The notes beneath the pieces are model-generated. The model had not been told where the DNA came from. It saw nothing but the letters and a program-made list of their open reading frames with translations, and ran no database searches. The position numbers and the translations under genes were made by a program. Shown piece by piece: positions 53,774 to 62,570 of a stretch of 64,000 nucleotides of DNA. Each line of letters starts with the position of its first letter. Positions within the stretch are counted from its first letter, which is position 1. The stretch comes from CAVQFB01 sp963711675 (GTDB taxonomy: Bacteria > Acidobacteriota > Terriglobia > Terriglobales > Acidobacteriaceae): assembly GCA_963711675.1 (NCBI GenBank), contig CAVQFB010000002.1, positions 124,001-188,000 on the forward strand, given 5' to 3'.

Positions 53774-54745
53774 ATGAAGGACAAGAAGCAAGGCGTCATC
53801 GATCAAGGTTTGCGCGACCTGGATAACGATGGCGTCGACCGTCGCGGGTTTCTGAAATGCATGGCATGGGCAGGCACGGGGCTCGTTTGGACGATGAGCG
53901 GTGGCATTCCAGTCTCTCGGGCCTTTGCCAAGGGCACCAAAGAGGCAAGAAAAGGCGGGGAATTCAGCTTTGTGCAGATCAGCGACAGCCACATGGGATT
54001 CAACAAGCCGGCGAATTCGGATGTGGTCGCGACGCTGCGGACTGCCGTGGACAAGATTAACGGCCTGGCAGTGCCGCCGGAGTTCTTGCTGCACACCGGC
54101 GACATCAGCCATCTCTCGCGACCGGAACAGTTCGATACCGTCGAGCAGATCTTGAAAAGTGCGAGCGCGAAGGACGCATTCTTTGTGCCCGGCGAACACG
54201 ACGTGCTCGACGATAACGGGAAGTCGTATCTCGAGCGGTACGGCAAGAATGCTCAGGGATCTGGATGGTACAGCTTTGATCACAAAGGAGTGCACTTCAT
54301 CGGGCTCGTGAATGTGCTGAACTTGAAGTCCGGTGGGCTCGGATCGCTCGGAAATGAACAGCTCGAATGGATGGAAAAAGACGTAAAGCATCTGAAGCAC
54401 AGCACGCCGATCGTCGTGTTCGCGCACATTCCCTTGTGGTCGGTGTACCCGGAGTGGGGCTGGGGCACGGAGGACAGCGCCCAGGCGCTGGCCTACCTGA
54501 AGAAATTCGGTTCCGTCACGGTGTTGAATGGGCACATTCACCAGATCATGCAAAAGGTCGAAGGAAACGTAACCTTTCATACTGCGATGTCGACGGCGTT
54601 TCCGCAGCCGCAGCCGGGCAAGGCGGAGTCTCCCGGACCCATGAAGGTACCGGCAGAACAGCTGCGGACCCTGCTGGGAATAACCGAAGTGAACCTCGTT
54701 CGAGGCCAACACTCTCTTGCGGTGGTTGACTCGAGCCTTGCGTAG
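53774..54745 (+). CDS. Tat-exported calcineurin-like metallophosphoesterase
   Basis: A 323-residue metallophosphoesterase from ATG 53774 with AGGAGGGG upstream. The N-terminus carries a twin-Arg signal (VDRRGFLKCMAWAGTGLVWT). Metal site motifs are ISDSHMGF (DxH), LLHTGDISHL (GD), FVPGEHDVLD, VVFAHIPLW and NGHIHQIM (GHxH). The third motif is normally GNHD; here Asn is replaced by Glu, a change that should alter the binuclear site or substrate. The last 60 residues are Pro-rich and end LVRGQHSLAVV. Substrate unknown. A cupredoxin gene and a small membrane protein gene follow, suggesting an exported three-gene unit. Confidence 0.85.
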   Translation: MKDKKQGVIDQGLRDLDNDGVDRRGFLKCMAWAGTGLVWTMSGGIPVSRAFAKGTKEARKGGEFSFVQISDSHMGFNKPANSDVVATLRTAVDKINGLAVPPEFLLHTGDISHLSRPEQFDTVEQILKSASAKDAFFVPGEHDVLDDNGKSYLERYGKNAQGSGWYSFDHKGVHFIGLVNVLNLKSGGLGSLGNEQLEWMEKDVKHLKHSTPIVVFAHIPLWSVYPEWGWGTEDSAQALAYLKKFGSVTVLNGHIHQIMQKVEGNVTFHTAMSTAFPQPQPGKAESPGPMKVPAEQLRTLLGITEVNLVRGQHSLAVVDSSLA

Positions 54746-54753
54746 ACCGTTAC

Positions 54754-54780
54754 GCACGCGGAGCAGGCACAGAGTCACGC
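54754..54780 (+). repeat. Possible copy of the dispersed G/A-rich repeat
   Basis: gcacgcggagcaggcacaga and the bases after it resemble the repeats at 1531 and 20824. It lies between the phosphoesterase and cupredoxin genes. Confidence 0.25.
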
Positions 54781-54803
54781 GAGATCAGAAAGGAAACGAA
54801 ACA

Positions 54804-55160
54804 GTGATCAGGAAATATGTTTGTGTAGCGGGTTTGGTGACGCCGGTAGTAGTTGCGGTTTTGCTGTTAGCGGGATCAGTGAGCGTGAAGGCGAGTGACC
54901 AGACGTCATCGGCGACCGCGGCCGTAACCATTGACAATTTCAGTTTTGGACCGCAGACGCTCGCCGTGGCGGCGGGAACCACGGTGACCTGGACCAACCG
55001 TGATGATATCCCCCATACGGTGGTCAGCACCGACGGTGTGTTCAAGTCTCAGGTGCGGGATACGGACGAAAAGTTCTCCTACACGTTTGCGAAAGCGGGA
55101 ACGTATTCCTACTTCTGTTCTGTCCATCCGAAGATGACGGGCAAAGTCGTGGTGCAGTGA
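54804..55160 (+). CDS. Secreted cupredoxin (plastocyanin/amicyanin-like)
   Basis: A 118-residue blue-copper protein from GTG 54804, chosen because AAAGGAAA lies upstream and a signal peptide then follows (YVCVAGLVTPVVVAVLLLAG). The mature domain, VTIDNFSFGPQTLAVAAGTT, VTWTNRDDIPHTVVSTDG, FSYTFAKAGTYSYFCSVHPK and MTGKVVV, contains all four type 1 copper ligands: His in PHTV, Cys, His and Met in CSVHPKM. This is the amicyanin-like 'EfeO/plastocyanin' form. It lies 59 bp after the phosphoesterase gene. It may act as electron carrier, but the partner is not visible. Confidence 0.9.
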   Translation: MIRKYVCVAGLVTPVVVAVLLLAGSVSVKASDQTSSATAAVTIDNFSFGPQTLAVAAGTTVTWTNRDDIPHTVVSTDGVFKSQVRDTDEKFSYTFAKAGTYSYFCSVHPKMTGKVVVQ

Positions 55161-55204
55161 GGATCGGTAGTTCCGCTGTAACGGCGGCTCCGAACTGCTG
55201 ATTG

Positions 55205-55681
55205 ATGGTGTTAGCCTTCTTCCCAGTAAACGGATTCCTCGGCACGGGCGCCACGTTTGAGGCAGATCTCAACCTCGTGGTGCAAATCGCCATGGAAGCA
55301 GCGTTGATTGCAGGAGCTCTCCTCGCGAGACGAAAACGCTTCACCGCGCATGGGATTTGCCAGACAGCGGTGCTGGTATTGAATTTGGTGATGATCGTCT
55401 TGATCATGGGGCCGTCGTTTCAACAGCAAGTGACGCCAGCGCTTCCCAAGGTTCTTCATAGAAGGTATTACGCGGCGGCTGCGATTCACGGATTCCTCGG
55501 CGTAATGGCTGAGGTTTTGGGTCTTTATATTGTCCTCGTCGCAGGTACGAGGGTTCTTCCGCAGAGTCTGCGCTTCCAAGACTGGAAGCGGTGGATGCGG
55601 GCGGAACTGATTCTGTGGTCGATTGTCATGCTCACAGGTGTGGGGATCTATTATGCATGGTATATCGCGCCCTTCCGGTAG
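55205..55681 (+). CDS. Small four-helix membrane protein
   Basis: A 158-residue membrane protein from ATG 55205 (TTG 55202 is also possible). Four hydrophobic segments: LNLVVQIAMEAALIAGALLA, TAVLVLNLVMIVLIMGPSF, AIHGFLGVMAEVLGLYIVLV and LILWSIVMLTGVGIYYAWYI. The conserved-looking His in FTAHGICQT and AIHGFLG, one per helix pair, recall haem-binding DUF420-type proteins linked to cytochrome oxidase assembly, but the assignment is tentative. It follows the cupredoxin gene by 44 bp and is probably co-transcribed with it. Confidence 0.75.
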   Translation: MVLAFFPVNGFLGTGATFEADLNLVVQIAMEAALIAGALLARRKRFTAHGICQTAVLVLNLVMIVLIMGPSFQQQVTPALPKVLHRRYYAAAAIHGFLGVMAEVLGLYIVLVAGTRVLPQSLRFQDWKRWMRAELILWSIVMLTGVGIYYAWYIAPFR

Positions 55682-56043
55682 CGCGAGTGTTCCACATACG
55701 CGGTCATGGCGCTACGGCATCCTGAACGACTGGTCGGTACCTTCCTGAACTCGATTCCCGATCCTTTTGCGCGCACATCGAACCCACAGCACAGATCGAC
55801 TCACTGTCGTCTCCAAGCACCGTCTATCTACCACGATGGATCGTCGCCTGCGCAATGTTCTTCATCTTGACTCACCGTTCACCTTGGCCGCAAAATATCG
55901 CCCTGCCTTATTACGGGAACATTCGTTGCATTGAGCGCCTGCACAGCGGTCAGGAACTCAATGCGGAGGCTGTGAATCTTAGCGGTGTCATGCAACCCCG
56001 TCCGAAGTTGCTCTCGCTCCCAGCGATCAAAAAGGTGGTCACT
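55682..56043. other. Region before the kelch protein, no clear gene
   Basis: About 360 bp. A reading frame joined to the next gene starts at 55855, but its first 60 codons show no signal peptide or homology. I see no RNA or repeat here. Confidence 0.4.
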
Positions 56044-57468
56044 TTGTCAAAGAAAATGCTCCTTGCTCTTGTCATACTTCTGTTCGCGGTGTCTGGCGTC
56101 TTGCCGGCACAAACGCTGCAGCAACTCGTAAACCAGCCGCCTGACGGCGCCGGAATCGGTTTTCTGCTCACCGATGGCACCGTGATCTTCCAAGGAAATG
56201 CCGGATCTGATTGGTGGAAGCTCACACCTGACGACACCGGGAGCTACATCAACGGCACCTGGTCACAGCTTGCCAGTCTGCCGGCGGGATATGTGCCCTA
56301 TGCCTTTTCTTCCGCTGTACTGGCCGACGGACGAGTTGTGGTTGTAGGTGGAGAATACAACAACGGCAATTTTGCGCTGACCAACAAAGGTGCGATCTAC
56401 GATCCCAAGGCGAACACCTGGACCGCCCTGGGGCATCCGAAAGGCTGGGGCTACATTGGAGACTCGCCGTCCGCGGTGTTGCCCAACGGCAAGTTCCTGG
56501 TAGGAAGAAAGCTGGATAAGCGGATGGCGGAGCTGGATCCTACCACTTTGAATTGGACAGAGCTAGGCTCTGCGGGCAAAAGCGATTTCAACGCTGAGGA
56601 GGGCTGGACGCTGATGCCGGACGGCTCAGTCCTCACCTTCGATGTCAAACATGCCCCCCATTCCGAGAGATATATATCCGCGCAAGGAAAATGGCTGACT
56701 GCCGGCAGCACGATTGTTGATTTGCACTCTCCTTATGTCGGCGGCTGCATTCCGTACGGAGGCGGTTGCTACAATCCGCCTGGCGAAGTAGGGCCCGGCG
56801 TTCTTCGTCCGGACGGCACGATGTTCGCTACCGGTTCCGCATCGAATGGAGGGAGTGGGCCAGGGCACACGGCGATCTACCATCCCGGTACGGGTAAGTG
56901 GACTGTAGGACCCGACTTCCCCAACAACGACAACGCTGGTGATTCATTCGCTGCGTTGCTGACGAATGGTCGCGTGCTGGTCTTGGGGAACTCCGGTATC
57001 CTTTACGAATTTGATGGAAAGAATCTGACGCCCGGACCGTTTGCTCCTGGCAGTTTGATCGTGTTGCCTACTGGCGAAGTGCTGGTCGGCGGCTCGGAAG
57101 TTTACACGTCTACGGGAAGCTATCAGGCCTCATGGGCTCCCAGCATCACCACTTACCCACACACTATCGTGCGCGGATCGAGTTACAAAATCTCGGGGAA
57201 GCAATTCAACGGCCTGTCGCAAGCCGCCGCGTTTGGCGATGAATTGCAGACCGCGACCAATTACCCGCTGGTGAGGATTACGAATCACGGTTCTGGCCAC
57301 GTCTTCTATGCCCGGACGCACGACCACAGTACGATGGCTGTGGCCACGGGTAAGGCTACCGTTTCAACGCATTTCGATGTCCCCGCCGATCTGGAGACGG
57401 GAGCGAGTTCGCTCGAAGTGGTGGCGAACGGAATCCCTTCCAAGAAGGTCACGATCACCGTGAATTAG
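56044..57468 (+). CDS. Secreted kelch/galactose-oxidase-like beta-propeller protein
   Basis: A protein of about 470 residues. The frame opens at 55855, but a signal peptide begins at TTG 56044 or ATG 56056 (KKMLLALVILLFAVSGVLPA). The mature part has kelch repeats: FSSAVLADGRVVVVGGEYNN, SPSAVLPNGKFLVGRKLD, GWTLMPDGSVLTFDVKHA, GPGVLRPDGTMFATGSAS, FAALLTNGRVLVLGNSG, SLIVLPTGEVLVGGSEVY. The C-terminal domain has an Ig-like fold typical of galactose-oxidase relatives. The Tyr-Cys copper-radical motif of the enzyme is not evident, so a binding or structural role is more likely. It ends before a hairpin at 57498. Confidence 0.8.
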   Translation: MSKKMLLALVILLFAVSGVLPAQTLQQLVNQPPDGAGIGFLLTDGTVIFQGNAGSDWWKLTPDDTGSYINGTWSQLASLPAGYVPYAFSSAVLADGRVVVVGGEYNNGNFALTNKGAIYDPKANTWTALGHPKGWGYIGDSPSAVLPNGKFLVGRKLDKRMAELDPTTLNWTELGSAGKSDFNAEEGWTLMPDGSVLTFDVKHAPHSERYISAQGKWLTAGSTIVDLHSPYVGGCIPYGGGCYNPPGEVGPGVLRPDGTMFATGSASNGGSGPGHTAIYHPGTGKWTVGPDFPNNDNAGDSFAALLTNGRVLVLGNSGILYEFDGKNLTPGPFAPGSLIVLPTGEVLVGGSEVYTSTGSYQASWAPSITTYPHTIVRGSSYKISGKQFNGLSQAAAFGDELQTATNYPLVRITNHGSGHVFYARTHDHSTMAVATGKATVSTHFDVPADLETGASSLEVVANGIPSKKVTITVN

Positions 57469-57497
57469 CATCGGTTTGCATTACTGCTTCGTTACTG

Positions 57498-57525
57498 GAG
57501 GCACGAGTCTCAGACTTCGTGCCTC
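57498..57525. terminator. Hairpin after the kelch gene, possible terminator
   Basis: GAGGCACGA, loop of 10 bases (GTCTCAGACT), TCGTGCCTC: nine perfect pairs 29 bp after the kelch gene stop. No T run follows, so it may be a degenerate terminator or a repeat. It covers the first GTG of the next frame. Confidence 0.4.
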
Positions 57526-59528
57526 ATGGCAACGATTCGAGGGGCAAGGGAGAGGGGCCAGGCAGAAGCGCCGGGTCAGATGTCAGTGGGGGTAAGATCA
57601 GGGACCAAGAACGTAACCCTAAGGGACGCGTTGCCGCGGCAAGCAAGAACGGTGTCGACGGGAGTGTCTTGCTTGCGTCACCTCGAAAGCGCGTTCTTGT
57701 GAGCTGTTTCTTCTTGGTCATGGTGACGTTGCTTGTCTACAGCCCCGTTTTTGAACATCCCTTCATTTTTAACTACGACGACGACTGCTACGTTCTAAAC
57801 AACTCGCACGTCCAAGCGGGCCTGACGTGGGCAACGCTGACCTGGGCTTTGAAATCGACCGAATGCTCTAACTGGCATCCGCTAACCTGGATGTCGCACG
57901 CTCTGGATGGCGAACTCTACGGTCTGAACCCGGGCGGGCATCATGTCACGAATGTGGTACTGCATGTGCTTAATGTCGTACTGCTTTTCCTGTTACTTGT
58001 GCGCGCAACGAGTCTTGCAGGACGTAGCTTCCTGGTGGCCGCGTTGTTTGCGCTGCACCCATTTAACGTGGAATCGGTGGCCTGGGTTGCTGAGCGCAAA
58101 AATGTTCTGAGCACGTTTTTCTTTCTGCTTACCCTTGGCGTTTACGGCTGGTATGCGGTCAAGCCAAGCCTCAAGCGCTACCTTGCCGTAGCGGCGCTGT
58201 TCGTGCTCGGGCTCGCAGCGAAGCCTATAGTTATCACTCTGCCTTGTGTGCTCCTCCTGCTTGATTTCTGGCCCTTGGAACGAATCGAAGGGTGGGGGCA
58301 GTCATCCCTTCAGCTCGCTGCAAACGAAGACCACGAGACCTTACCGAAGCAGGTGAGCCCTTGGGGTTCGCTTTCCGTACCTCAGGCCCCGTTTTCCCGC
58401 CTCATTCTTGAGAAGCTGCCGTTGTTCGTCCTGTGTGTCTTCGATGCCATGCTGACCATCTTCGCCCAGCGGTCCTACGGCTCGATGCATCTGGTCATTC
58501 CTTTCGCGGTGCGTTTGGAAAATGCCGTGTACGCGTATGCGATCTATGTCTGGAAAGGATTTTGGCCGTCGGGGTTGGCTGTGTTTTATCCCCACCCCGG
58601 GTCCACTCTCACGCGGTGGCAACTGGGAGTGGCGACGTTGTTTCTGCTCGCCACGACTTTGCTGGTCTGGCGCGACCGTTTCCGCCGACCTTATCTCGTG
58701 ACAGGCTGGTTGTGGTTCCTCGGAACTCTGGTTCCAGTAATTGGCATCATCCAGGTGGGAGAGCAGGCGATGGCCGACCGCTACGCCTACATCCCAATGA
58801 TTGGAATCTTCCTGATGGTAGTGTTTGGCATTGCCGAGTGGGCCGATCGACGGCAACTAACCTTTCCGTCACGCGTAAAAATGGCCGCAGCCCCTTTGGT
58901 GATTCTCCTGCTCTTCACCCGGGAGCAGATCGGATACTGGAATAGCAGCATTGATCTGTGGTCGCACGCAGTGCACGTGACCAAGGATAACTTCTTTGCC
59001 GAAGAAAATCTGAGTTCTGCCCTTATGATGATGGACCGTTCCGAGGAGGCGCTGCCACATTTACAGAATGCCGTGCGGATCAGGCCTTCGGATGCGCACG
59101 GTCACTTGAATCTGGCGGCCGATCTTGCGCTGAGTTCACATGCGCGGGAGGCGATCGCAGAGTATGAGACGGCGGTTGGACTAGGGGCGGATCCGAAGAC
59201 CCTGGCGGGAGTCTACCAAACTCTGGGCATGTTGCATGCCCAACTCGGAGAGTACAGCAAGGCGCGCGCGAGCTACCAGCAGTCGCTGCGGATAGAGCCC
59301 AACCAGGAACGGGTCAAGAATGCCCTAGACGAGGTCGACCTCTCCGAAGCGATGCAAGATGTCGCCAAGTCCCCATCCGGGCAAAGTTATTTGCGGCTGG
59401 GCAGGTTTTTGGAGCAGCAGGGACGCTTGCCAGAAGCCCGCGGTATTTATCGGCAGGCCCTTAAGTTCGACCCAAAACTCTCCGAAGCACAACAGGCGCT
59501 ACGCGCGCTAAATGCCGGCGAGAACTGA
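57519..59528 (+). CDS. TMTC-like multi-pass membrane protein with C-terminal TPRs
   Basis: A frame of 669 residues beginning at GTG 57519; the true start probably lies downstream because that codon is within a hairpin and the first 50 residues are low-complexity. From VLVSCFFLVMVTLLVYSP on there are about ten membrane segments. After the first comes FNYDDDCYVLNNSHVQAGLT, an acidic loop like the catalytic loop of GT-C glycosyltransferases, followed by NWHPLTWMSHALDGELYGLN and NVLSTFFFLLTLGVYGWYAV. Residues from about 500 form TPR repeats (HLQNAVRIRPSDAHGHLNLA, ARASYQQSLRIEPNQERVKN, YRQALKFDPKLSEAQQALRA). This is the bacterial relative of TMTC O-mannosyltransferases; substrate and lipid donor are unknown. 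Confidence 0.8.
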   Translation: MPHGNDSRGKGEGPGRSAGSDVSGGKIRDQERNPKGRVAAASKNGVDGSVLLASPRKRVLVSCFFLVMVTLLVYSPVFEHPFIFNYDDDCYVLNNSHVQAGLTWATLTWALKSTECSNWHPLTWMSHALDGELYGLNPGGHHVTNVVLHVLNVVLLFLLLVRATSLAGRSFLVAALFALHPFNVESVAWVAERKNVLSTFFFLLTLGVYGWYAVKPSLKRYLAVAALFVLGLAAKPIVITLPCVLLLLDFWPLERIEGWGQSSLQLAANEDHETLPKQVSPWGSLSVPQAPFSRLILEKLPLFVLCVFDAMLTIFAQRSYGSMHLVIPFAVRLENAVYAYAIYVWKGFWPSGLAVFYPHPGSTLTRWQLGVATLFLLATTLLVWRDRFRRPYLVTGWLWFLGTLVPVIGIIQVGEQAMADRYAYIPMIGIFLMVVFGIAEWADRRQLTFPSRVKMAAAPLVILLLFTREQIGYWNSSIDLWSHAVHVTKDNFFAEENLSSALMMMDRSEEALPHLQNAVRIRPSDAHGHLNLAADLALSSHAREAIAEYETAVGLGADPKTLAGVYQTLGMLHAQLGEYSKARASYQQSLRIEPNQERVKNALDEVDLSEAMQDVAKSPSGQSYLRLGRFLEQQGRLPEARGIYRQALKFDPKLSEAQQALRALNAGEN

Positions 59529-59611
59529 GTACCTATCCAGTTGGAAATAGCCAAACTGGAGTGCGGGCCGTCGAGTCTGGCGCGTTCGAGTTTTCAAGAC
59601 TTCAGTACTGC

Positions 59612-59642
59612 AAAAAGAGAGGCCCTGCCGAGTGGCAGGGCC
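59612..59642 (-). terminator. Rho-independent terminator of the sedolisin gene
   Basis: On the minus strand GGCCCTGCC, loop ACTC, GGCAGGGCC is followed by TCTCTTTTTG: nine perfect pairs and a T run, 24 bases after the stop at 59667. Confidence 0.9.
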
Positions 59643-59666
59643 CATGAACAACTGTCAGCCAATGGA

Positions 59667-60821
59667 CTAGTCTTTGCCTTTGTACCCCAAAGGTGCGCCG
59701 ACGCCGTCGCAGAAATCCCAGCCAGCCTTGCAGTGGGGTGGCGGGTTAGTGATGTCGCGGAACTCTGCCTTGTACGTCTTCTTGTTTGCGTAATCGTTAT
59801 AGATTTTGGTGAGTTCGGCGGGGGTCGACTTTGCTTTGCTACCGGCTGCGTTGATGATGCCCGCCAGCAAGGGTGAAGAGATGCTCGTACCTGCGACGCC
59901 GAACCAGCCACCGTTCGAAGCATCGTACATCGCCACATTGGTGGCCACGGCAGCGAAATCCGGCACGCCACGCTGAGTGCCCACAATGCTCTTGATCACG
60001 TTCTGGTAAGACGGTCTTGGCTCGAACTGACTTAGACCGCTGCCGCCACCGGACCAATAGGTCTCGGATACAAAGTTACCATTGTTGCGGTTGATCTGGG
60101 TGCCGCCAGCCGCGACCACATGTGCGAACACCGCTGGAACGCCAGTATGGCCATAGCCGGCATCGCCGCTGGAAGCGGTGTACACAACATTCGCGTGGGT
60201 GAAGTATGTCTTCTCGTCGTTGAGCTCTCCATTATATTCGCCGCCCTGCCAGCTATTGCTGATTACGCCGCCGCCCGCAGCGGCCACCAGTTTTGCCGCG
60301 ACCTGCTCGGCGAAGTACAGGTCGCTTGAAGAGTTGGAGGCTGCTTCGACCAGGAAAATCTTAGCTTTCGGCGCCATAGCTACCGCCATTTCGATATCGA
60401 GCGCCTCTTCCAAAGCCCATCCTGAATTGAATGGAGGTTGCGTGCCGGTGGCGTAAACCTGCTTGAACGTGTACTTCTTGATACCGAATTGTGCGGCAAA
60501 CGTCTTGATGTCGTTTACCGCTTGCGGATTGTCGAAGGCATCGACGAGCGCGATGGCGCCCCAGCCACCCGTGGGCAGCGTTTTACTGGTGCTGATGGGG
60601 CAGCCCTTCGTCTGTTTCACGAGTACGTAGACGCAGGCGATCGTGCCCGGCGTCTCTGCGCCAAGTGGTGGTCCAGCGGGATTCTTATCCGGGCCGGTGA
60701 GGACCCGAATGGGAGGCTTTGCAAAAAAGGCGGCGCCGTCCTGTGCAACCGCAGATGCGGAGACAGCAACGACGAGGAACAATGCTGCGAGCATAGCCGG
60801 CAGCGCGCAAGAACGTTTCAT
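59667..60821 (-). CDS. Secreted sedolisin-type (S53) serine-carboxyl peptidase
   Basis: A 384-residue exported peptidase from ATG 60821 with AGGAAG upstream (the frame is open to 60917). MKRSCALPAMLAALFLVVAV opens a signal peptide ending near AVAQD. Unlike most S53 enzymes there is hardly any pro-domain. Catalytic groups: SGWALEEALDIEMAVAMAP with the Glu and Asp of the triad, an oxyanion Asp probably in YTASSGDAGYG, and the Ser in VAGTSISSPLLAGIIN (family motif SGTSxSxP, with Ala for Ser at the first place). HVVAAGGTQINR and SGGGSGLSQFEPRPSYQ also fit. C-terminal Cys residues (HCKAGWDFCDG) may form a disulfide. Its own terminator follows. Confidence 0.88.
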   Translation of the reverse strand: MKRSCALPAMLAALFLVVAVSASAVAQDGAAFFAKPPIRVLTGPDKNPAGPPLGAETPGTIACVYVLVKQTKGCPISTSKTLPTGGWGAIALVDAFDNPQAVNDIKTFAAQFGIKKYTFKQVYATGTQPPFNSGWALEEALDIEMAVAMAPKAKIFLVEAASNSSSDLYFAEQVAAKLVAAAGGGVISNSWQGGEYNGELNDEKTYFTHANVVYTASSGDAGYGHTGVPAVFAHVVAAGGTQINRNNGNFVSETYWSGGGSGLSQFEPRPSYQNVIKSIVGTQRGVPDFAAVATNVAMYDASNGGWFGVAGTSISSPLLAGIINAAGSKAKSTPAELTKIYNDYANKKTYKAEFRDITNPPPHCKAGWDFCDGVGAPLGYKGKD

Positions 60822-61703
60822 AGTCTTCCTCGCTAATTCTTTTGAATTTTCTTTCTTGAACCCCAAGATTGTTCTCAGAACCTCGGCGACGCCACGCCGC
60901 CCAGGCTCGGAAGCCAAGGTAGTTCAGAGTGAGGGGGCAGGTTTCGCCGCATTATCTGAATGCCGAGATGAAACGCGGAGGACGATATCACGAAGCTTGG
61001 ACTGTGTCACGATGCAGGTTTCTGCATACCGCATCCGAAGCGGGTTTCGGGCGTATCTGAAGGAGATCCGCTCTCGTTGTTTGCCGGAACAAGTACTATC
61101 GCGGCCGTTGCGGCCCGTGCCAGCGAGAACTGCTAGCGCGGAGCGCTAGTTGCCGATGATTTGCCAAGTGTGATCGACGCACGCACTGTTGTACGGTCGC
61201 CCAAATGGAAAAGGCCGTGACATTGGTTACGCTCTAGCTGCCAGCTCCTGCGAGGAAGCCAACTGCGTGGAGCATGCACCGTCACGGCCCTTCGATGCGA
61301 TCACCGCTTTCGCAGTTCCAAACCCCAACTGGTCCTCGCAGACCGGTCGGTTTTTTCGGGTCTGGTTGCCCAGCCGGTTACCCCGCCGAGCTAATCACCC
61401 AATCTACTTCGGACTGGCTAATGTTATTTGAACCAATCCTTTCGATCGTCGACGGCACGAAAGGTACGAGCTTCGCAGATCGTTGTCAATGCCCCTTTTC
61501 AGTGCAACGTCTTTATCGGTTCGAGCCTGCCCCGGAAAATGCAATCGATTTGTTCGCAAATGTTTGAAGCGGCTAGCGTCGAGTTGACCTCGTTTCCCAC
61601 AGAGTCTTGCACAAGTCTGTGGACGTCGCAGGGCTGTTGCAGGGGAACCAGTTAAACAGCTTGACTGCAGGAGGAACCTATCGCATGGTAACGGGAGCAG
61701 ACA
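60822..61703. other. Long non-coding region with inverted repeats
   Basis: About 880 bp without a convincing gene. It holds GGCCGTGAC (61213-61221) and its exact complement GTCACGGCC (61281-61289), 59 bases apart, and a second inverted repeat at 61597-61622 beside TTGACC. The first 80 bp should contain the sedolisin promoter (minus strand), the last part that of the RNase H-like gene. Confidence 0.5.
61597..61622. promoter_or_regulatory. Nested inverted repeat beside a TTGACC box
   Basis: CCACAGA (61597-61603) and TCTGTGG (61616-61622) enclose CTTG-CA-CAAG, giving nested dyads. TTGACC at 61584-61589 could be a -35 element for the gene at 61704. Possible operator; weak evidence. Confidence 0.3.
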
Positions 61704-62126
61704 ATGTCGAATCTCGTAGCCTACGTGGATGGCGGCTCGCTGGGGAACCCTGGCCCGTCGGCAATTGGTGTCGTGATCGAAGGCTCCCATCGGGGAAAGA
61801 TCAGAATTGCCAAATGGATCGGTTGCCAGGACAACAATGTGGCCGAGTACGTTGCCCTGCTTGAAGCTTTGCAGTGTGCGTTAGCCCTCAGAGCCAAGGT
61901 GCTTCACGTCTACTCTGACTCTGAAGTGGTGGTCAAGCAAATGACGGGCGAATACGCTTGCCGCAGCCCGCGGCTATATTCCCTCAACTGGATCTGCCGT
62001 AAGCTGGCCCGGTCTTTCGACTTCTCGATTTCTCACGTTCGCCGCGAGCTCAACACGGAGGCCAACGGTCTGGTGAGCTCGGCAGTCCGCGAACGAGCTT
62101 CAGAGTTGGCCTATGCCGCCCTGTAA
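61704..62126 (+). CDS. RNase H-like (RVT_3) protein
   Basis: A 140-residue protein with an RNase HI fold of the bacterial/plant RVT_3 type. ATG 61704 follows GGGAG. Catalytic positions: Asp in YVDGGSLGNPGPSAIGVV, Glu in NNVAEYVALLEALQ, Asp in HVYSDSEVVVKQ. The fourth carboxylate, usually Asp in 'N..AD.LA', is Asn here (ELNTEANGLV), which could weaken or abolish cleavage of RNA-DNA hybrids. The rest aligns without gaps. A role in removing RNA from hybrids or simply binding them is possible. It stands alone between long non-coding stretches. Confidence 0.82.
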   Translation: MSNLVAYVDGGSLGNPGPSAIGVVIEGSHRGKIRIAKWIGCQDNNVAEYVALLEALQCALALRAKVLHVYSDSEVVVKQMTGEYACRSPRLYSLNWICRKLARSFDFSISHVRRELNTEANGLVSSAVRERASELAYAAL

Positions 62127-62570
62127 CCACGACGGCCGCATTCCCGCGTTGCCGCGAAACGAAGATCCCTTGGTCTACCTGCAGCCCGCAAACTTGAAAG
62201 AGAACATGTGTGTGGTCCAATCGCTGCTCTGCCCCCCACCATTCTTCTTGTTGTAGTACTCCTGCGAATACCAGAAGGTGCAATCATCGCTCGGGAGGAG
62301 CACCGCACACGATAAAGAGGGGCCGTTGGACTGTGCTCTCCCTGGCCGAACCTGTCAATGTGCAGAACGTTGCATCGAACCCAGGCTCAGCGGCCAGACA
62401 GCAACGGCAGGAGCCGCACCTCTCCTGGTGCAACATCGCTGATACAAACGAACGCAAGAGCGCCGCGAGACCAAAAGCAACCCAGAGTCAGATATGCCTA
62501 GCTCCATCGCCAGGTAGGACATTCGAATTTTTACGTCTGCTTCATACTTGCTTGCGATAATGTCTACGAT
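62127..62570. other. Non-coding stretch, nothing recognised
   Basis: About 440 bp between the RNase H-like gene and a small Cys-containing ORF. Short overlapping frames are present on both strands, none with signal peptide, domain or ribosome site. Confidence 0.4.
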
